Positions 31,195 through 44,800 are shown, counted from the stretch's first letter. The stretch is DNA of 64,000 nucleotides from Heracleum sosnowskyi (GCA_030848705.1 CM061235.1:134609228-134673227); one strand, 5' to 3'. Numbers and translations are program-made. The notes: a model not told the origin generated them from the sequence alone.

Positions 31195-33011
31195 ATTTGG
31201 CTCTGGGTGTTCACTCAACGTTTCTGTTGGTGTTTCACTCATTTGTCCTTTCCCACTCAGGCTAGGTGATAGTGTTTTGTTTCACTCATTCCCTTATTGC
31301 TCGTTGTACCTGCATCAGAAATCACCGTAGCCATCCTTAAGGAGGTCACCGGTGGTGCAATGGGGCCTCACAAGTCCCCGTCCTTAGATATACCAAGTTG
31401 CTGATCATCCGTAGATGATGTATCCTTTGAAGGATCTAGAGTTTGAATCTCTAGGAGGCTAGAATCAGGATTTATTAACAGCAGAGATCCTGAAACTCCC
31501 TCTAAAGTCTGTGAAGACTTTTCCTCAGTTAACTCCTCAATTAAAATTGATTCATTGTCACCGAGTTGCCGATCTGCACCTACGTCAGACCCTTTACCCG
31601 CAGGATCCAGATATGTTCCATCTGGGGAGCTAGATAATGACCCTTGTAATTGTGCATTTAGGTCAAAACCTTCTCTTGACGTTTGTGAAGACTCTTGGTT
31701 CAATTTAGAACCTTCAACCAGTATACCTGACCGTAATATGGTCGGAACACCAGTTGCTTCCGTCAATTCTTCCTTATTTGATTGAGCTATTGGTTCAGAT
31801 ATAGCTTTGGTTAGTGTAGCCCAATCAGCATCAGAAAAATTAGTGAAGGGCTCTTTGGATGTTTGAAATGAAGTTTCAACAGTTGCCTCGTTTTCTAGTC
31901 TTCTCCTTTTAGAGGAAGGCAGAGCTGTTTTTGAAGGGCGTATCTCCTTATGTGGTGCTGCTAAGGCACTATCTCCCTCTACACTCACGGATGTCTGTAT
32001 GTTAGGTATAGTAGGGGAAGGAGGTTCATTTATGTTTTCATTTGGCTCGTCCAAAGGCTCTATGACCGTGGTTAGAGATTGTGGGTTTGCAATCTCTTGG
32101 TCAGGAATGGCCACCGAGGGCTCTGGATCAACATCCATTGGTTGAGGTTGTGGAGCCACAACAGGTTCAGGAATATTACCTTCATTTACCTGTTCCCCTG
32201 GGGGTAGAAGTGGTAGGGGTACCGTTCTTAGATATTCAGTTAGAACGGTAGGCACCCCTGGAAGATGATTCTTCTTGATCAGAGCTGTTATAGCATTGCT
32301 CTTCATCTTCATGCACTCCATGGTTTCCTCACCTTCAAAAATCTCCCGTTCTTCAGCCGTTAACACATCATTCAAAATTATATGTAGGAACCTAGGATAG
32401 AAACAAAGCACATCATCTATGCCTGTTCTTTCATCCAGTGGTCCCATGCACAGAATCATTTGATCAATCACAAGCCTTCCAATGTTTATATGTCTATTGT
32501 GAGCAATAGCAAACCCTAGTTTCTGAAGAAACAGAGGAATGCCATGCAGATTTGTAAGCTTGGCAGTAAAAACATGGATTAAGGTGTGAAAGAAGAAATT
32601 CCATGGCTTTGTCAGATAATGCTTTAGGAACTCTCCCACAAAGAAGTTAGGTTGTTGACTTCTAATGAGAGTGAAGAAAGCATGTATTTCTTCAGTATTG
32701 GGATCAGGAACAAGGTTTTCTGTTGGAAAATGTAAAATCCTATTAAGATCATGTTCCGTCACCCTTATTATTCTGCCCCCTGACACAACAAAACTGAAAG
32801 AACATATGTTATTCTCTGATGTGTAAGTGGCTGTCGTGTACAATACAGTCAGTTGATCAATACAAAGGACTACATGAGTACTTAATGCAGAAGCCACTAA
32901 AGAACGTGTATTCAGAAATTGTTCCCATGCACGAAACTGTAAGTTCGCAATGGATTGCACATTCTGGAACGAGACATGATTAGTCTTAGTTACAATAAAT
33001 TCTCCGGCCAT
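31195..33011 (-). pseudogene. Element E env-like ORF, N-terminal 547+ codons
   Basis: Starts MAGEFIVTKTNHVSFQNVQ, closely matching F at 41887. The first ~250 residues form a compact domain (LHFPTENLVPDP, NFFVGEFLKHYLTKPWNFFFH, LPGVPTVLTEYLR), perhaps the domain found in putative plant transposon proteins. A Pro/Ser-rich region follows. The first stop is at 31368; related sequence continues with indels to about 31190. The TATA-like box at about 33450-33460 lies 450 bases upstream. Confidence 0.75.
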
Positions 33012-33796
33012 TTTATTTTCAAATTTCCAGAAAATTTAAATTAAACCAAAACTAATTTAATTAATTATTTCTAATTAAATAAGTTTTAAAAATAACCCTT
33101 TTTCCGAATACACAAACTCGAACAATTTAATCAAGAACCCTAAATTGTTAACTTTCGAATTTTTTTACTTAAAAACTAAAGAAATCAATTGGTAAACAAT
33201 TTCTTTCTAAAGTCGAACACAGTTAACAGAACTTAGGATTTAGAAAAGTCACTTTCGATAGTTTCTTCTTCACTGGAGATTCAAAAACTCAAAATAGTCA
33301 CACTTTCACGGTTAAAATCAAGTAATAGTGAAAGAACAGTAACTTTTTCAAGTTTTAATCGGTTAAAAAATGAAGAATATATTGATGGTGATGTTCTTGT
33401 TTGTATCTCTTTGTAACACAAAAGCTTAGATCTCCGAATTGTGAAGAAAAATGGCTAAGGCAGTGTTTTATACTTTTTGAAACTCAGGGGTATTTTCGTC
33501 CTTTCATGTTCGATAGATTTTAAAATGTATTGTCGATGGTTTCATCAGAGGGGCAAAAAGGTCAAAATCACTTCGATATTTTTTTTTGAAAACTATCGAA
33601 GTGTTTAAAATCTAGAATTTAAACCGACTTTCTGAAAAACTATCGAAAGCTTTTTCTGTTTTAAACCAAAAACTATCGAACTCTTGTCTTTGTGAAAATT
33701 ATCGAGAATATAAAATATTAAAGAATTTATTTCTTTCGATAGATTTCATTTTATTCTCAAAAACCATCGAGATGTATCCTTCGAAAGATTTCCTTC
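33012..33796 (-). other. Element E pol-env spacer with CTATCGA words
   Basis: Non-coding. Contains many TTCGATAGTTT and AACCATCGA words (33505-33775) and a conserved AAAAAGTATAAAA box (about 33464-33476, minus strand). A deletion brings it directly against RNase H sequence near 33790. Confidence 0.65.
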
Positions 33797-34681
33797 TTCC
33801 AAGAAACTGAAAATGAGTGTTGCTTCTTGCTATACCAGGAAACTAACCTTCTTCCAAGAAACTGACAGCTTCCTGAAGTACTCTTCAGATCAATCTTACA
33901 ACCTGCAAAATCTGAGTCTGTATATCCAATAAGATCAAATCCTGTATCTTTAGGGTACCAAATTCCAAGATTTGGGGTTCCCTTAAGATATCTAAATATT
34001 CGCTTAACAACTATTAGATGAGATTCTTTAGGATCAGACAGAAACCTAGCACACAAGCATGTTGCAAACATTATATCTGGTCTACTTGCAGTGAGATATA
34101 GTAAGGAGCCTATCATACCTCTGTAGCCTGTGATGTCAACCTTCTTACCAGTTTCATCCTTATCAAGCTTAGTGGCAGTTGGCATTGGAGTCTTTGCTGT
34201 AGATGAGTCTTCCATTTGATACTTCTTCAGAAGATCTTTAATGTACTTGGACTGGAAAATGAATATTCCTTCTATCCTTTGACACGCTTGCAGTCCAAGA
34301 AAAAATGACAATTCACCCATCATGCTCATTTCATATCGACTTTGCATTAACTTAGCAAATCTCTTGCATAGATCATCATTAGTAGAACCAAATATTATGT
34401 CATCAACATATACTTGCACCAATATCAAATCATTTTTATGCTATTTGTAAAAGAGAGTTTTGTGTACGACACCTCTTGTAAAGTTATTTTCAAGTAAAAA
34501 TTCAGAGAGAGTGTCATACCATGTCCTTGGAGCTTGTTTGAGTCCATAGAGAGCTTTGAATAGAAAGTACACAAAGTCTGCCAGTTTTGAATCCTCAAAC
34601 CCTGGAGGTTGTTCCACATACACTTCTTCTTCTAACTCCCCATTCAGAAAAGCACTCTTCACATCCATTTGATATACTTTG
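33797..34681 (-). pseudogene. pol: Element E pol, RT end and partial RNase H
   Basis: RT from QMDVKSAFLNGE through LYGLKQAPRTWYD and YVDDIIFGSTND, then RNase H up to LVSWYSKKQHS, where the deletion begins. CAG became TAG after TLFYK (near 34441). Continues on the other side of F at 46935: the SNYKVYQMDV codons are split exactly by F. Confidence 0.85.
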
Positions 34682-35787
34682 TGTAAAGCATAATGTAACA
34701 TAAGATGTAAAAGAGATAACTGCAACTCAACAAAGGACAAGACAAACAATAATATTAACAGAAGCACAGGAATCCAGAATCAAAGAAGAAAAGGTAAACT
34801 CAAAAAATCGAAATATGGTATGTATTCTTGAAGTCCGTAAACAGGTCACGGAAAGAAGTTCATGAAAATGTTCAAGCCTCAGTGACAATCAAAGAATCAA
34901 GATTTTCAAGACTACAGAAGTATGTGAATGATTTAGGGTTAGTACCACAGGATTCCAGTGATTTATTTGAAGCAACCAGATCGACAAAGGACTTATCAGC
35001 AACATTGAATTGAAGACATAGAAGAATTGATCAAGTGTTATTCATCTGTGAACCAGACCAGTTGCACCAGTTGACGGCACTTAAAAAGATCAAGTTGTTT
35101 TATCGTCTCAGAAGAAATTGATACAGTCTAAAACTTAAACACCCTGAAGCTCAGAAGTTTTTCTAAAAGATCAAGGACAAGAAAAGAATTCGATGGTTTT
35201 TCTATTTAGGAAACCATCGAATGTGATTCAAAGAAAACAAAAGAAAACTAAAGTAAGTTAATTTCTCATTCGATAGTTTTATTAAAAAAACCATCGAATG
35301 GAATATTAACTTTATTCATTCGATAGTTTTCTATTTGGAGGAGCAGGTGGAAAGTTTCTTTGTTTGTCAGGTTGATGGAAATTGGACGGCCAAGATTATT
35401 AGTTTAGTTTTGGTTCGATAGTTTTCAAAACAAGTCTACAATTAATACAGAGTTAAGGAGATTGTCTTCCTCAGTTAAGGTGGAACACAGAGACATTACT
35501 AAGAGAGAAGTTTGAGCCAGAGAAAATTATCAGAGAAATTAATAGTGCTCAGAATTTTATCATTGTATTGAATTTGTGTAGCCTTGAACTCATTAGAGCT
35601 AATCTACGGATTAGAAATTGTAGCACCCCTCGAGGTTTATATTTATAAAACGATATATTCCCCGACTCGTGTTTTGATTTGGTGCATTTGATTTCGTTAT
35701 AGAACTGAATGATTAATCCGCGAACGAAATTAAATAATTTGTGAGTATCGTATTCAACCCCCCTTCTACGATACTTTGGACCTAACA
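34682..35787 (+). repeat. Element F 5' LTR
   Basis: TGTAAAGCAT to CCTAACA. Contains ATTCGATAGTTTT and AAACCATCGAATG words at 35190-35430 and the hairpin at 35744-35775 (stem AGTATCGTA). Confidence 0.95.
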
Positions 35788-35801
35788 ATTGGTATCAGAG
35801 C
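35788..35801 (+). other. Primer binding site of element F
   Basis: ATTGGTATCAGAGC, initiator tRNA-Met type. Confidence 0.95.
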
Positions 35802-35947
35802 TATTTGATTGACGTATAAATCAGATCCGGTGAATGAGACCAAAATCAAACATAGCCTGAAAATTCGAAGCAAATTTTTTAACTTTCAAATTTTTTCATT
35901 TGATTGGAATTTCTTGAATTTTAAACAGTTTGAAATTTTCAGAAACC

Positions 35948-37291
35948 ATGAGTGCTCCAAAGACAACTGATGGTATTAAAGTTCCCCCGTTTACAAGATA
36001 TAATTTCGGTTTGTGGAAGATGAAGATGCTGTTATTTATCAAGGCATCTAATCCGTTATATATTGGCGTATTAGAGAACAAACCGTTTGTAACAATGAAA
36101 CCAGTTAGTGAATCTACAGCTCTTGATGGTACCAGGATTCCTCAAGGCACCCAACCTAAGGATGTCACTGAGTACACAGATTCTGACAAAGAACTGATTC
36201 GATTGGATACAGGTTTGATGTTGATATTGGCAGACTCCGCAAACAAGGAAATGAGCAATCAGTTGATGAACTGTACAAGCGGGAAACATATGTCGGATAC
36301 CATAAACTTAATAATGGAAGGAACTGAAGACGTTCAGAAAAATAGATTGGACATCCTGACTTCTCAGTATGAAGCTTTTAGGTCTCTTCCAGGAGAAAGT
36401 ATAACTCAGGTCTTTGAGAAATATACTAAGCTTCTTAATGAATTGGCAATGAAAGGGAAGACCTGTCCACTGAGACAAACAAACAGGAAGTTCATGATGA
36501 CGCTGCCCCATCATGTAGAACACAAGTCCTCATCCATAAGGGAAAGAATTGACTTCACAAAGATGTCATTAGAGATGATCTATGGGAAGTTGAAGACTTA
36601 TGAGATGGAGCAAGAACAACGAGTGATAATCTACGGACCAGGGACAGTGGATAACAAGCACAATGCACTAGTGAGATCAGCAGCACTTGTAGTGGATGAA
36701 CCAACAACTTCTGATATTCAGGTTCAAACCCCTAGAGCTGGAAATGAGGTGATTATAGAAGCTGAAATGGATTCTGTGAATCTGGGTGTTGATGAAAGTG
36801 ATTACTACACCCTAGAAGAGCTTGAGCAAATGGAAGACAAAACCATGGCGTACTTAGCTGCAAAGTTTAGCCACATTCGTTTCAAGAGAAACCCTAAGTA
36901 CAAGTTCAAGGGCTCAACCAACAGATTCCAGAAGAGTAAGTATTCACCTGGTACAAGTTTTAAGGGAGGCTACAAGACTGGCTCGATTGACATAAGCAAA
37001 TCAAGATGCTACAACTGCAATGAGTTAGGGCATTTTGCCACTGAATGCCGGAATCCTCGTCAAGAAAGAGATAAGAAATATGTCTATTAAAAGAAAGACT
37101 CTTATGAGGATTTGAAGAAGGAGAATTCCAAGCTAAAACAGCAACTGGAGGCATTGTCTGGAAAGCAGAAAGGGAAAGCTTATATAGCAGAGGGAAAACA
37201 CTGGGATGATACTGATTCGGATGAAGAGGAGGAGTATGTAAATGTTGCCCTAATGGATGACTCTTCAGAGGAATCACCACAATTATCTCAG
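35948..37291 (+). pseudogene. gag: Element F gag (exon 1 equivalent, 448 codons, one stop)
   Basis: The ATG at 35948 (MSAPKTTDGIKVPPF) matches the E start at 51374. Capsid-like domain, then the CCHC knuckle CYNCNELGHFATEC near 37010-37050. TAA at 37088-37090 interrupts it. E has the same exon length: 1,344 bases from ATG to the donor. In F gag continues directly into the protease at 37292 with no stop between, where E has a 1,067-base insert with splice-site ends. Confidence 0.85.
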
Positions 37292-40200
37292 GGTAAGGGT
37301 AAAAGCTCAAAGGTCATGTGGATTCTGGATAGTGCCTGTTCTAGACACATGACAGGTGAAGAGTCCCTACTTACAGAGGTGGTTAAGAAGACCGGCCCAA
37401 TTGTAACCTTTGGAGATGAAAACAAAGGATTCACTACGGGATATGGTAAATTGAAAATTGGGAATGTCATCATTGAAAACATCTCTCTTGTTGAAGGATT
37501 GAAGCACAATCTTCTAAGTATCAGTCAGTTCTGTGATAAAGGCTACAATGTAGATTTCAGAAAGGACAAGTGCTTGATCACCAACAGGAAGGATGAGAAG
37601 CTTGCTCTACTAGGAGTAAGAAAAGGAAATTTGTTTATAGCTGACTTAAGTTCTACCAGTGAAGGAGAAGTTACATTTTTCTACAGTAAGGAATCTTCAG
37701 AACAAAGTTGGCTATGGCATAAGAAGCTCTCACATTTGAACTTCAAAACTATGAACTCTTTGGTAAAGAGAGAGTTAGTGAGAGGGTTGCCCCTGATGGA
37801 ATTCAATCAGGAGGGACTATCTGAAGCATGTGAAAAGGGGAAGTCAAAAAAAGCATCACATAGAAGCCAAGGAATGACAAGCATTGCTGAACCATTACAG
37901 CTGAATCATATGGATTTATTTGGTCCAGTCAATGTTATGTCACTTTCAAGGAAAAGATATGCATTGGTGATGGTGGATGAATACTCCAAGTACACGTGGG
38001 TGTTGTTCTTACAATCAAAGGATGAAGCAACACAACTAATCATTGATCACATCAAGAAGATAGAAGTGGAAGCTAAGCTACCTGTGCGGACAATCAGATC
38101 AGACAATGGAACTGAATTCAAGAATGCAGTTCTTAATGATTTCTGCTCAGAGAAAGGAATATCAAGACAATATTCAGCACCAAGAACTCCTCAACAGAAT
38201 GGAGTAGTGGAAAGGAAGAACATGACCTTGGTTGAAGCATCAAGGACTATGTTAAATGAATCAAAACTTCCCACTTACTTTTGGGCTGAAGCAGTGAATA
38301 CAGCTTGCTACACTCATAATCGAACCCTGATCAACAAAGATCATGAAAAGACTCCGTATGAGTTAATGGCCAACAAGAAACCAACATTGAAGTACTTTCA
38401 TGTGTTTGGTGTAAAGTGCTTTATTCTTAAAGATGGAGAACATCTAGGCAAGTTTGATGCCAAAGCAGATGAAGGCATTTTTCTGGGCTATTCTCTGGAA
38501 TCTAAGGCTTACAGGGTGTATGTGATTGAAGATAAGAAGGTGTTGGAAAGCTTTAATGTAACATTTGACGACACCAAAAGACCGGGCCTGCAAACTGGAG
38601 AGAACTCTGAATCCTTGGTATTTGAAAATCTATCAGGAGATCTCTCTGACATTGAAGAAGAACCTGAAGTTGTTAAAGTTATTAATAATAATGATAATGA
38701 TAATGATTCTGGACCAAGTGGTGATAGTGGTGGAAATACTCAAACTACTACTGGATCCACTAGTCAATCAACAGGGTCAACAGATCAAACCGTCAGCAAC
38801 TCAGGGGGAGCAGGAGAAGGATCAACTAGTCACACTCCACAACATCTAGAACCAGGAGAATCATCAAGATCTCATATGCCAAGGCAAAGGGTATGGAATA
38901 GAGATCATCCCTTTCACTTGATCATTGGTGATCCGGACACAGGAGTGAGAACTAGGAGGACATCACAAAATGAATGTCACTATCCTGGGTTTCTTTCAGA
39001 AACAGAACCTAAGAAAGTTGAAGATGCCCTAGATGATCCAGATTGGGTGATTGCAATGTAAGAGGAACTCAATCAGTTTGAAAGGCAGAAAGTTTGGAAG
39101 CTGGTACCCAGGCCTAAAGGAAAATCTGTTATTGGAACAAGGTGGGTATTCAGAAATAAGTTGGACGAAGATGGCATTGTAACGAGAAACAAAGCCATAC
39201 TGGTTGCTAAAGGTTACTCTCAAGAAGATGGTATAGATTATGATGAAGCCTATGCACCAGTAGCAAGACTTGAGGCCATCAGAATGTTTCTGGCATTCGC
39301 AACACATTCTAATTACAAGGTATATCAAATGGATGTGAAGAGTGCTTTTCTTAACGGGGAGTTAGAAGAAGAAGTGTATGTGGAACAACCTCCAGGGTTT
39401 GAGGATTCAAAACTGGCAGACTTTGTGTACTTTCTATTCAAAGCTCTCTATGGACTCAAACAAGCTCCAAGGACATGGTATGACACTCTCTCTGAATTCT
39501 TACTTGAAAATGACTTTACAAGAGGTGTCGTAGACAAAACTCTGTTTTACAAACAGCATAAAAATGATTTGATATTGGTGCAAGTATATGTTGATGACAT
39601 AATATTTGGTTCTACTAATGATGATCTATGCAAGAGATTTGCTAAGTTAATGCAGAGTCGATATGAAATGAACATGATGGGTGAATTGTCATTCTTTCTT
39701 GGACTGCAAGTATATCAAAGACAAGATGGTATATTCATTTGTCAGTCCATGTACATCAAAGATCTTCTGAAGAAGTATCAAATGGAAGACTCATCTACAA
39801 CAAAGACTCCAATGCCAACTGCCACTAAGCTTGATAAAGATGAAACTGGTAAGAAGGTTGACATCATATGCTACAGAGGCATGATTGGCTCATTACTTTA
39901 TCTAATTGCAAGTAGACCAGATATAATGTTTGCAACATGCTTGTGTGCTAGGTTTCAGTCTGATCCTAAAGAATCTCATATAATAGTTGTTAAGCGAATA
40001 TTTAGATATCTTAAGGGGACCCCAAATCTTGGAATTTGGTACCCTAAAGATACAGGATTTGATCTTATTGGATATACAGACTCAGATTTTGCAGGTTGTA
40101 AGATTGATCGGAAGAGTACTTTAGGAAGCTGTCAGTTTCTTGGAAGAAGGTTAGTTTCCTGGTATAGCAAGAAGCTGCATTCAGTGTCCACATCAACAGC

Positions 40201-40516
40201 TGCTGGTAGCTGCTGTGCTCAGATCTTGTGGATGAGAAACCAACTCCGTGACTATGGGCTTTTGTTGACAAAGATTCTAATATTTTGCGACAACACAAGT
40301 GCCATAGCAATCTCTAACAACCTAGTGCAACACTCGAGGACGAAGCACATCGACATCAGGTATCATTTTATCCGAGAGCATGTCATGAATGGAACTGTGG
40401 AGTTACATTTTGTACCCACAGAGGAACAAATTGCAGACATCTTTACTAAACCGCTTGATGAATCCACTTTTTCTAAGCTGGTTGATGAACTTGGGATGTT
40501 AAATCTTTCTAATTGA
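37292..40516 (+). pseudogene. pol: Element F pol (two disabling lesions plus lost residues)
   Basis: Same frame as gag. Protease motif is DSACS (Gly to Ala); the integrase zinc site has lost its first Cys (GLSEACEKG); the integrase core with RSDNGTEF and ERKN is present; TAA at 39059-39061 lies before RT. RT has QMDVKSAFLNGE and YVDDIIFG. In RNase H the codons EAEYIA are deleted (STSTAAGSCC), removing a catalytic Glu; GCTG repeats flank the deletion. The end is normal at LVDELGMLNLSN. Function therefore lost at several points. Confidence 0.88.
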
Positions 40517-41886
40517 TTTTGATTAGAAGTCAGTGACTGCAAGATAGTCCTAGTGAATACATGAGTTTAAGAATTTTCATATCCTTAGGACTCGTGAATT
40601 TATTTTCTGGAGCAATTCTCGTAGTTAGGATTATTGTACTAATTTAATGTCATAATTATGGATGATATATCTTCTAGCATTTAATTGGTTATTAATTCTA
40701 AAAATTATTTAGGTGCCAATATTTGTTCTAAATATTTAAGCATCTATTTAATTTGAATTAATTCACTTTGTTTTAAACATTGTAGATTAATGCAGCATAA
40801 TTTATTGGATTTTAATTTGTTAATATCATTTGATGATATTTAGTCGATTTTATTCTAAGAAAATTGTGAATTTTCTGTTAACAATTGATTTTGGTAAATT
40901 TGAAAAAGTTTATTCAAATTAAAAGTTCACAGAAAAACAAAGGTTTGATTTTTGAAACATGAACATGTTTTAAAAATGGAATCAGAAGCAAAAACCATCG
41001 AATTTAGATAATTCGATACTTTTTCTAAGTACTAAATGAAAACCATCGAAGTCAAATTCGATAGTTATTGGGAGGGAACAGAAAAACCATCGAAAACTGT
41101 TTTCGATAGTTTTTGAAATTGAGTTGAAAATATATCGAAAGGAATTTACTTAATTTCATACTTAAATTCTCGATAGATTTTTCACACAGGTTAAATTCGA
41201 TAGTTTTTGTTTTTATTTGCTAAAATCCCTCGATGGTTTCTGATAAATGTCTGTTGAACTTCATATTCTTTCAACTTTGATCGTTTTTGAAAACTATCGA
41301 AGTGTGAAGTGACCTTTATGCCCCTCTGAGAAATCCATCGACAGGTACTTTAAAAACTATCGAACAATATTTTTACTAAAATACCCCTGTAAGTTTAAAA
41401 AGTATAAAAACGTGCCTTATCTCTTTCTTTCTCAATTTTACAGATCTAAGAAATTACAAGTGGCCGTTTATAATACTTACAAGTTATATACACAGTCAAG
41501 AACAAAATTCGATAGTTTCCTCAGTTTTAACAAATCAAAGCTTAAGAAAGTTACTGTTTTCACTGTTGATTGAAGTTTAACCGTGAAAACTTAATAATTT
41601 TTAAGTTTTTGAAGCTTTCTAAGTAGGAAACCATCGAACTAATTTTTTTTCCCACAGAATTGTGAAAAGTTCAAATCTTTAGAAGTTGATTGTTTTAAAC
41701 AATTGATTTCTTTGGATTTTGTTGGTTGTTTTCTAGTTAACAATTAGGGGTCAAAAAAAATCTTTGGTTCGAGTTTGTGTTATTAAGGAAAAGGGTTATT
41801 TTGGTTAAGTTTGATTAATTAGAAATAATTAATTGAAGGAAAATTAGTTTTGGTTTAAATTTAATTTTCTGGAAATTTGAAATAAA
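40517..41886 (+). other. Element F pol-env spacer
   Basis: Non-coding, 1.37 kb. Contains at least ten CTATCGA/CATCGA words (40995-41375, 41510, 41630) and a TATA-like box near 41400. No antisense gene like that of element A. Confidence 0.7.
41397..41410 (+). promoter_or_regulatory. Possible internal promoter (TATA box) for the env-like ORF
   Basis: AAAAAGTATAAAAAC followed by GTGCCTTA; E keeps AAAAAGTATAAAACACTGCCTTA at the same place. It lies 480 bases before the env-like ATG. Conservation within a spacer that otherwise shifts supports a role, such as a separate env-like mRNA. Confidence 0.4.
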
Positions 41887-44800
41887 ATGGACGGAGAATT
41901 TATCGTAACCAAGACTAACCATGTCTTGTTTCAGAATGTGCAATCCATTACGAACTTACAGTTTCGTGCATGGGCAGAATTTCTGAACACACGTTCATTA
42001 GTGGCATATGCACTGAGTACTCCCGTGGTCCTTTGTATCGATCAATTGACTGCGCTGTACACATCCGCCACTGTCACATCTGAGAACAATGTAAGTGCCT
42101 TCAGTTTTGTTGTGCCAGGGGGCAGAACAATAAGGGTGACGGAACAAGACGTTAATAGGGTTTTACATTTTCTAACAGAAAACCTTGTTCCGGATCCCAC
42201 AAATGAGGAAATACATGCTTTCTTCACTCTCATAAGAAGTCAACAACCAAACTTCTTTGTGGGAGAGTTCCTTAAGCATTATCTGACTAAGCCGTGGAAT
42301 TTCTTTTTTCATACTTTGATTCATGTTTTTACTGCTAAACTGACAAATCTGCATGGTATTCCCTTATTTCTTCAGAAGATAGGGTTTGTCATTGCTAACA
42401 ATAGGCATATAAACATAGGAAAATTGGTGATTGATCAAGTTATTCTCTGCATGGGACAACTGGATGAAAGAACAAGCATAGATGATGTTCTTTGTTTCTA
42501 TCCTAGGTTCCTACAGTTAATTCTAAATGATGTGTTAACAGATGATGAACGGGAGACATTTGATGGCGAGGAGACCATGGAGTGCATGAAAATGAAGAGC
42601 AATGCAATAACCGCTATGATAAGAAAGAATCATCTTCCAGGGGTACCTACTGTTCTAACTGAATATCTAAGAATGGTGCCCCTACCACTTCTACCCCCAG
42701 GGGAACAGGTAAACGAAGGTAATATTCCTGAACCTGTACTGGCTCCTGAACCACAACCAATGGATGTTGATCCAGAGCCCTCAGCGGCCATTCCTGACCA
42801 TGAGATTGCAAACCCACAATCTCTAACCACGGTCATAGAGCCTTTGGAAGAGCCAAATGAAACCGTAAACGAACCTCCTTCCCCTACTATACCCATCATA
42901 CAGACATCCATGAGTGTAGAGGGAGATAGTGCCAAAGCAACACCACATAAGGAGATACACCCTTCATCAGCAGCTCTGCCTTCCTCTAAAAGGAGAAGAA
43001 TAGAAAACGAAGCAACTGTTGAAACTTCATTTCAATAATCCAAAGCGCCCTTTATTGATTTTTCTGATGCTGATTGGGCTACATTAACCAAAGCTATATT
43101 TGAACCTATAGCTCAATCAAGCAAGGAGGAATTGACGGAAGCAACTGGTGTTCCGACCATATTACGGCCAGGTTCACTGGTTGAAGGTTCTAAGAACCAA
43201 GTGTCTTCACAGACGTCGAGAGAAGGCTCTGACCCAAATGCAAAATCTAAAGGTTCATTGCCTAACTCCCCAGATGGAACATATCTGGATCCTACGGGTA
43301 AAGGGTCTGACTTAGGTGCGGATCGGCAACTCGGTGACAATGAATCAATTTCAATTGAGGAGTTAACTGAGGAAAAGTCTTCACAGACTTTAGAGGGAGT
43401 TTCAGGATCTCTGCTGTTAATAGAGCCTGATTCTAGCCTCCTAGAGATTCAAACTCTAGATCCTACAAAGGATACATCATCTACGGATGATGAGCAACTT
43501 GGTTTATCCAAGGACGGGGACTTGCGAAGCCCCATTGCACCACTGGTGACCTCCTTAAGGATGGCTACAGTGTTTTCTGATGCAGGTACAAAGAGCAATA
43601 AGGGAATGAGTGAAACACCAACAGAAACGTTGAGTGCACACCCAGAGCCAAATGTGAGGAGTGACACCCTAACCCTACCAAATATTGATGATTTGCTGCT
43701 ACCTACTGAAAGAGAAATACATGTTCAATCCACTCTGAAGGAGATGATGGTTCATGACAAGCAAGGAAATCCACTATTCAAGGTTCCACTGAGACCTTCC
43801 TTTGACCAAGGGATCTCCTCTGGTCAAGCCAATGCTTCTTTAATGTCTATTCAAGAGAAGGTTGACTTGGCTGCAGCTGATTCTAGAAGAACTTACAGGG
43901 TCTTAGGCAGTGCATCTGGCACTATAACAGGTACTAAGCAAGCAGTGGACTCCTTGAAGAAGGAAGCAATGGAAGAACGAGTCGACTTGCGAACAAATGT
44001 CAAAGAGCTTAAGGATGGATTCATGAATGAAGTAAATGCTCTACAACAAGGACAAGAAGCTTTGAAAGAAGACGTTCCGGTTATCCAGGATGGTCAAGCT
44101 AGGGTAAAAGATGCAATGAACACCCTCTCAAGAGTGGAGTCTAAGCTTAACCAGAGATTGGATAAAATTGAAAAGACTACCAAATCGAGACTGGATAACA
44201 TTGACCTGAAGCTAGCTTCTATACATGCAATGAATAGAGACATTTCTGACTTCATGGAGAATCAAAGTGACAGAGTGCAGTCTATATGGAATATGTTGAG
44301 GAACCAACAACCCAGACCATCAAATCAACAACCTGATCCTACTACGAAATTTTATGCTGAGGATAACTTCATCGAGGATTCCTCAACTAAGGGGGAGAAA
44401 GTTGGAGAATGGGAGGCAAATGGATGGGGATTATGGGAAACCAATGAAACTATTCCGGTTAGACAGTACTGGATTGAGGACATGCAAGAAGAGGAGAGTG
44501 AAGAGGAATTTGAAGTCATGCATGAGCAACCACAACAAGAAGAGCATGAGCCATATTATCCCGAGCCTATAGAACATCCTATCTTGGATGATGATATGGA
44601 AGAAGAAGCAAATTCTCTGTCACTGGAACATGAAGCCGCCTTGGAGATATTGAAAGCTAAAAGAGCTGAAAGAGATGCCAGGCAAGCTAAGAATGAAAGA
44701 CACCAAGCAGTTCTAAGGAGTGAGAAGCTAAAAATATTCAAGGTGTATGCTGAAGTGAGGAAGAAGAAGATGGTGGATTTGGCAAAGAAGCAAGGTATTG

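Noticed and set aside
34828..35013. 61-codon ORF in the F 5' LTR.
   Set aside because: Broken in the 3' LTR copy, so not conserved.
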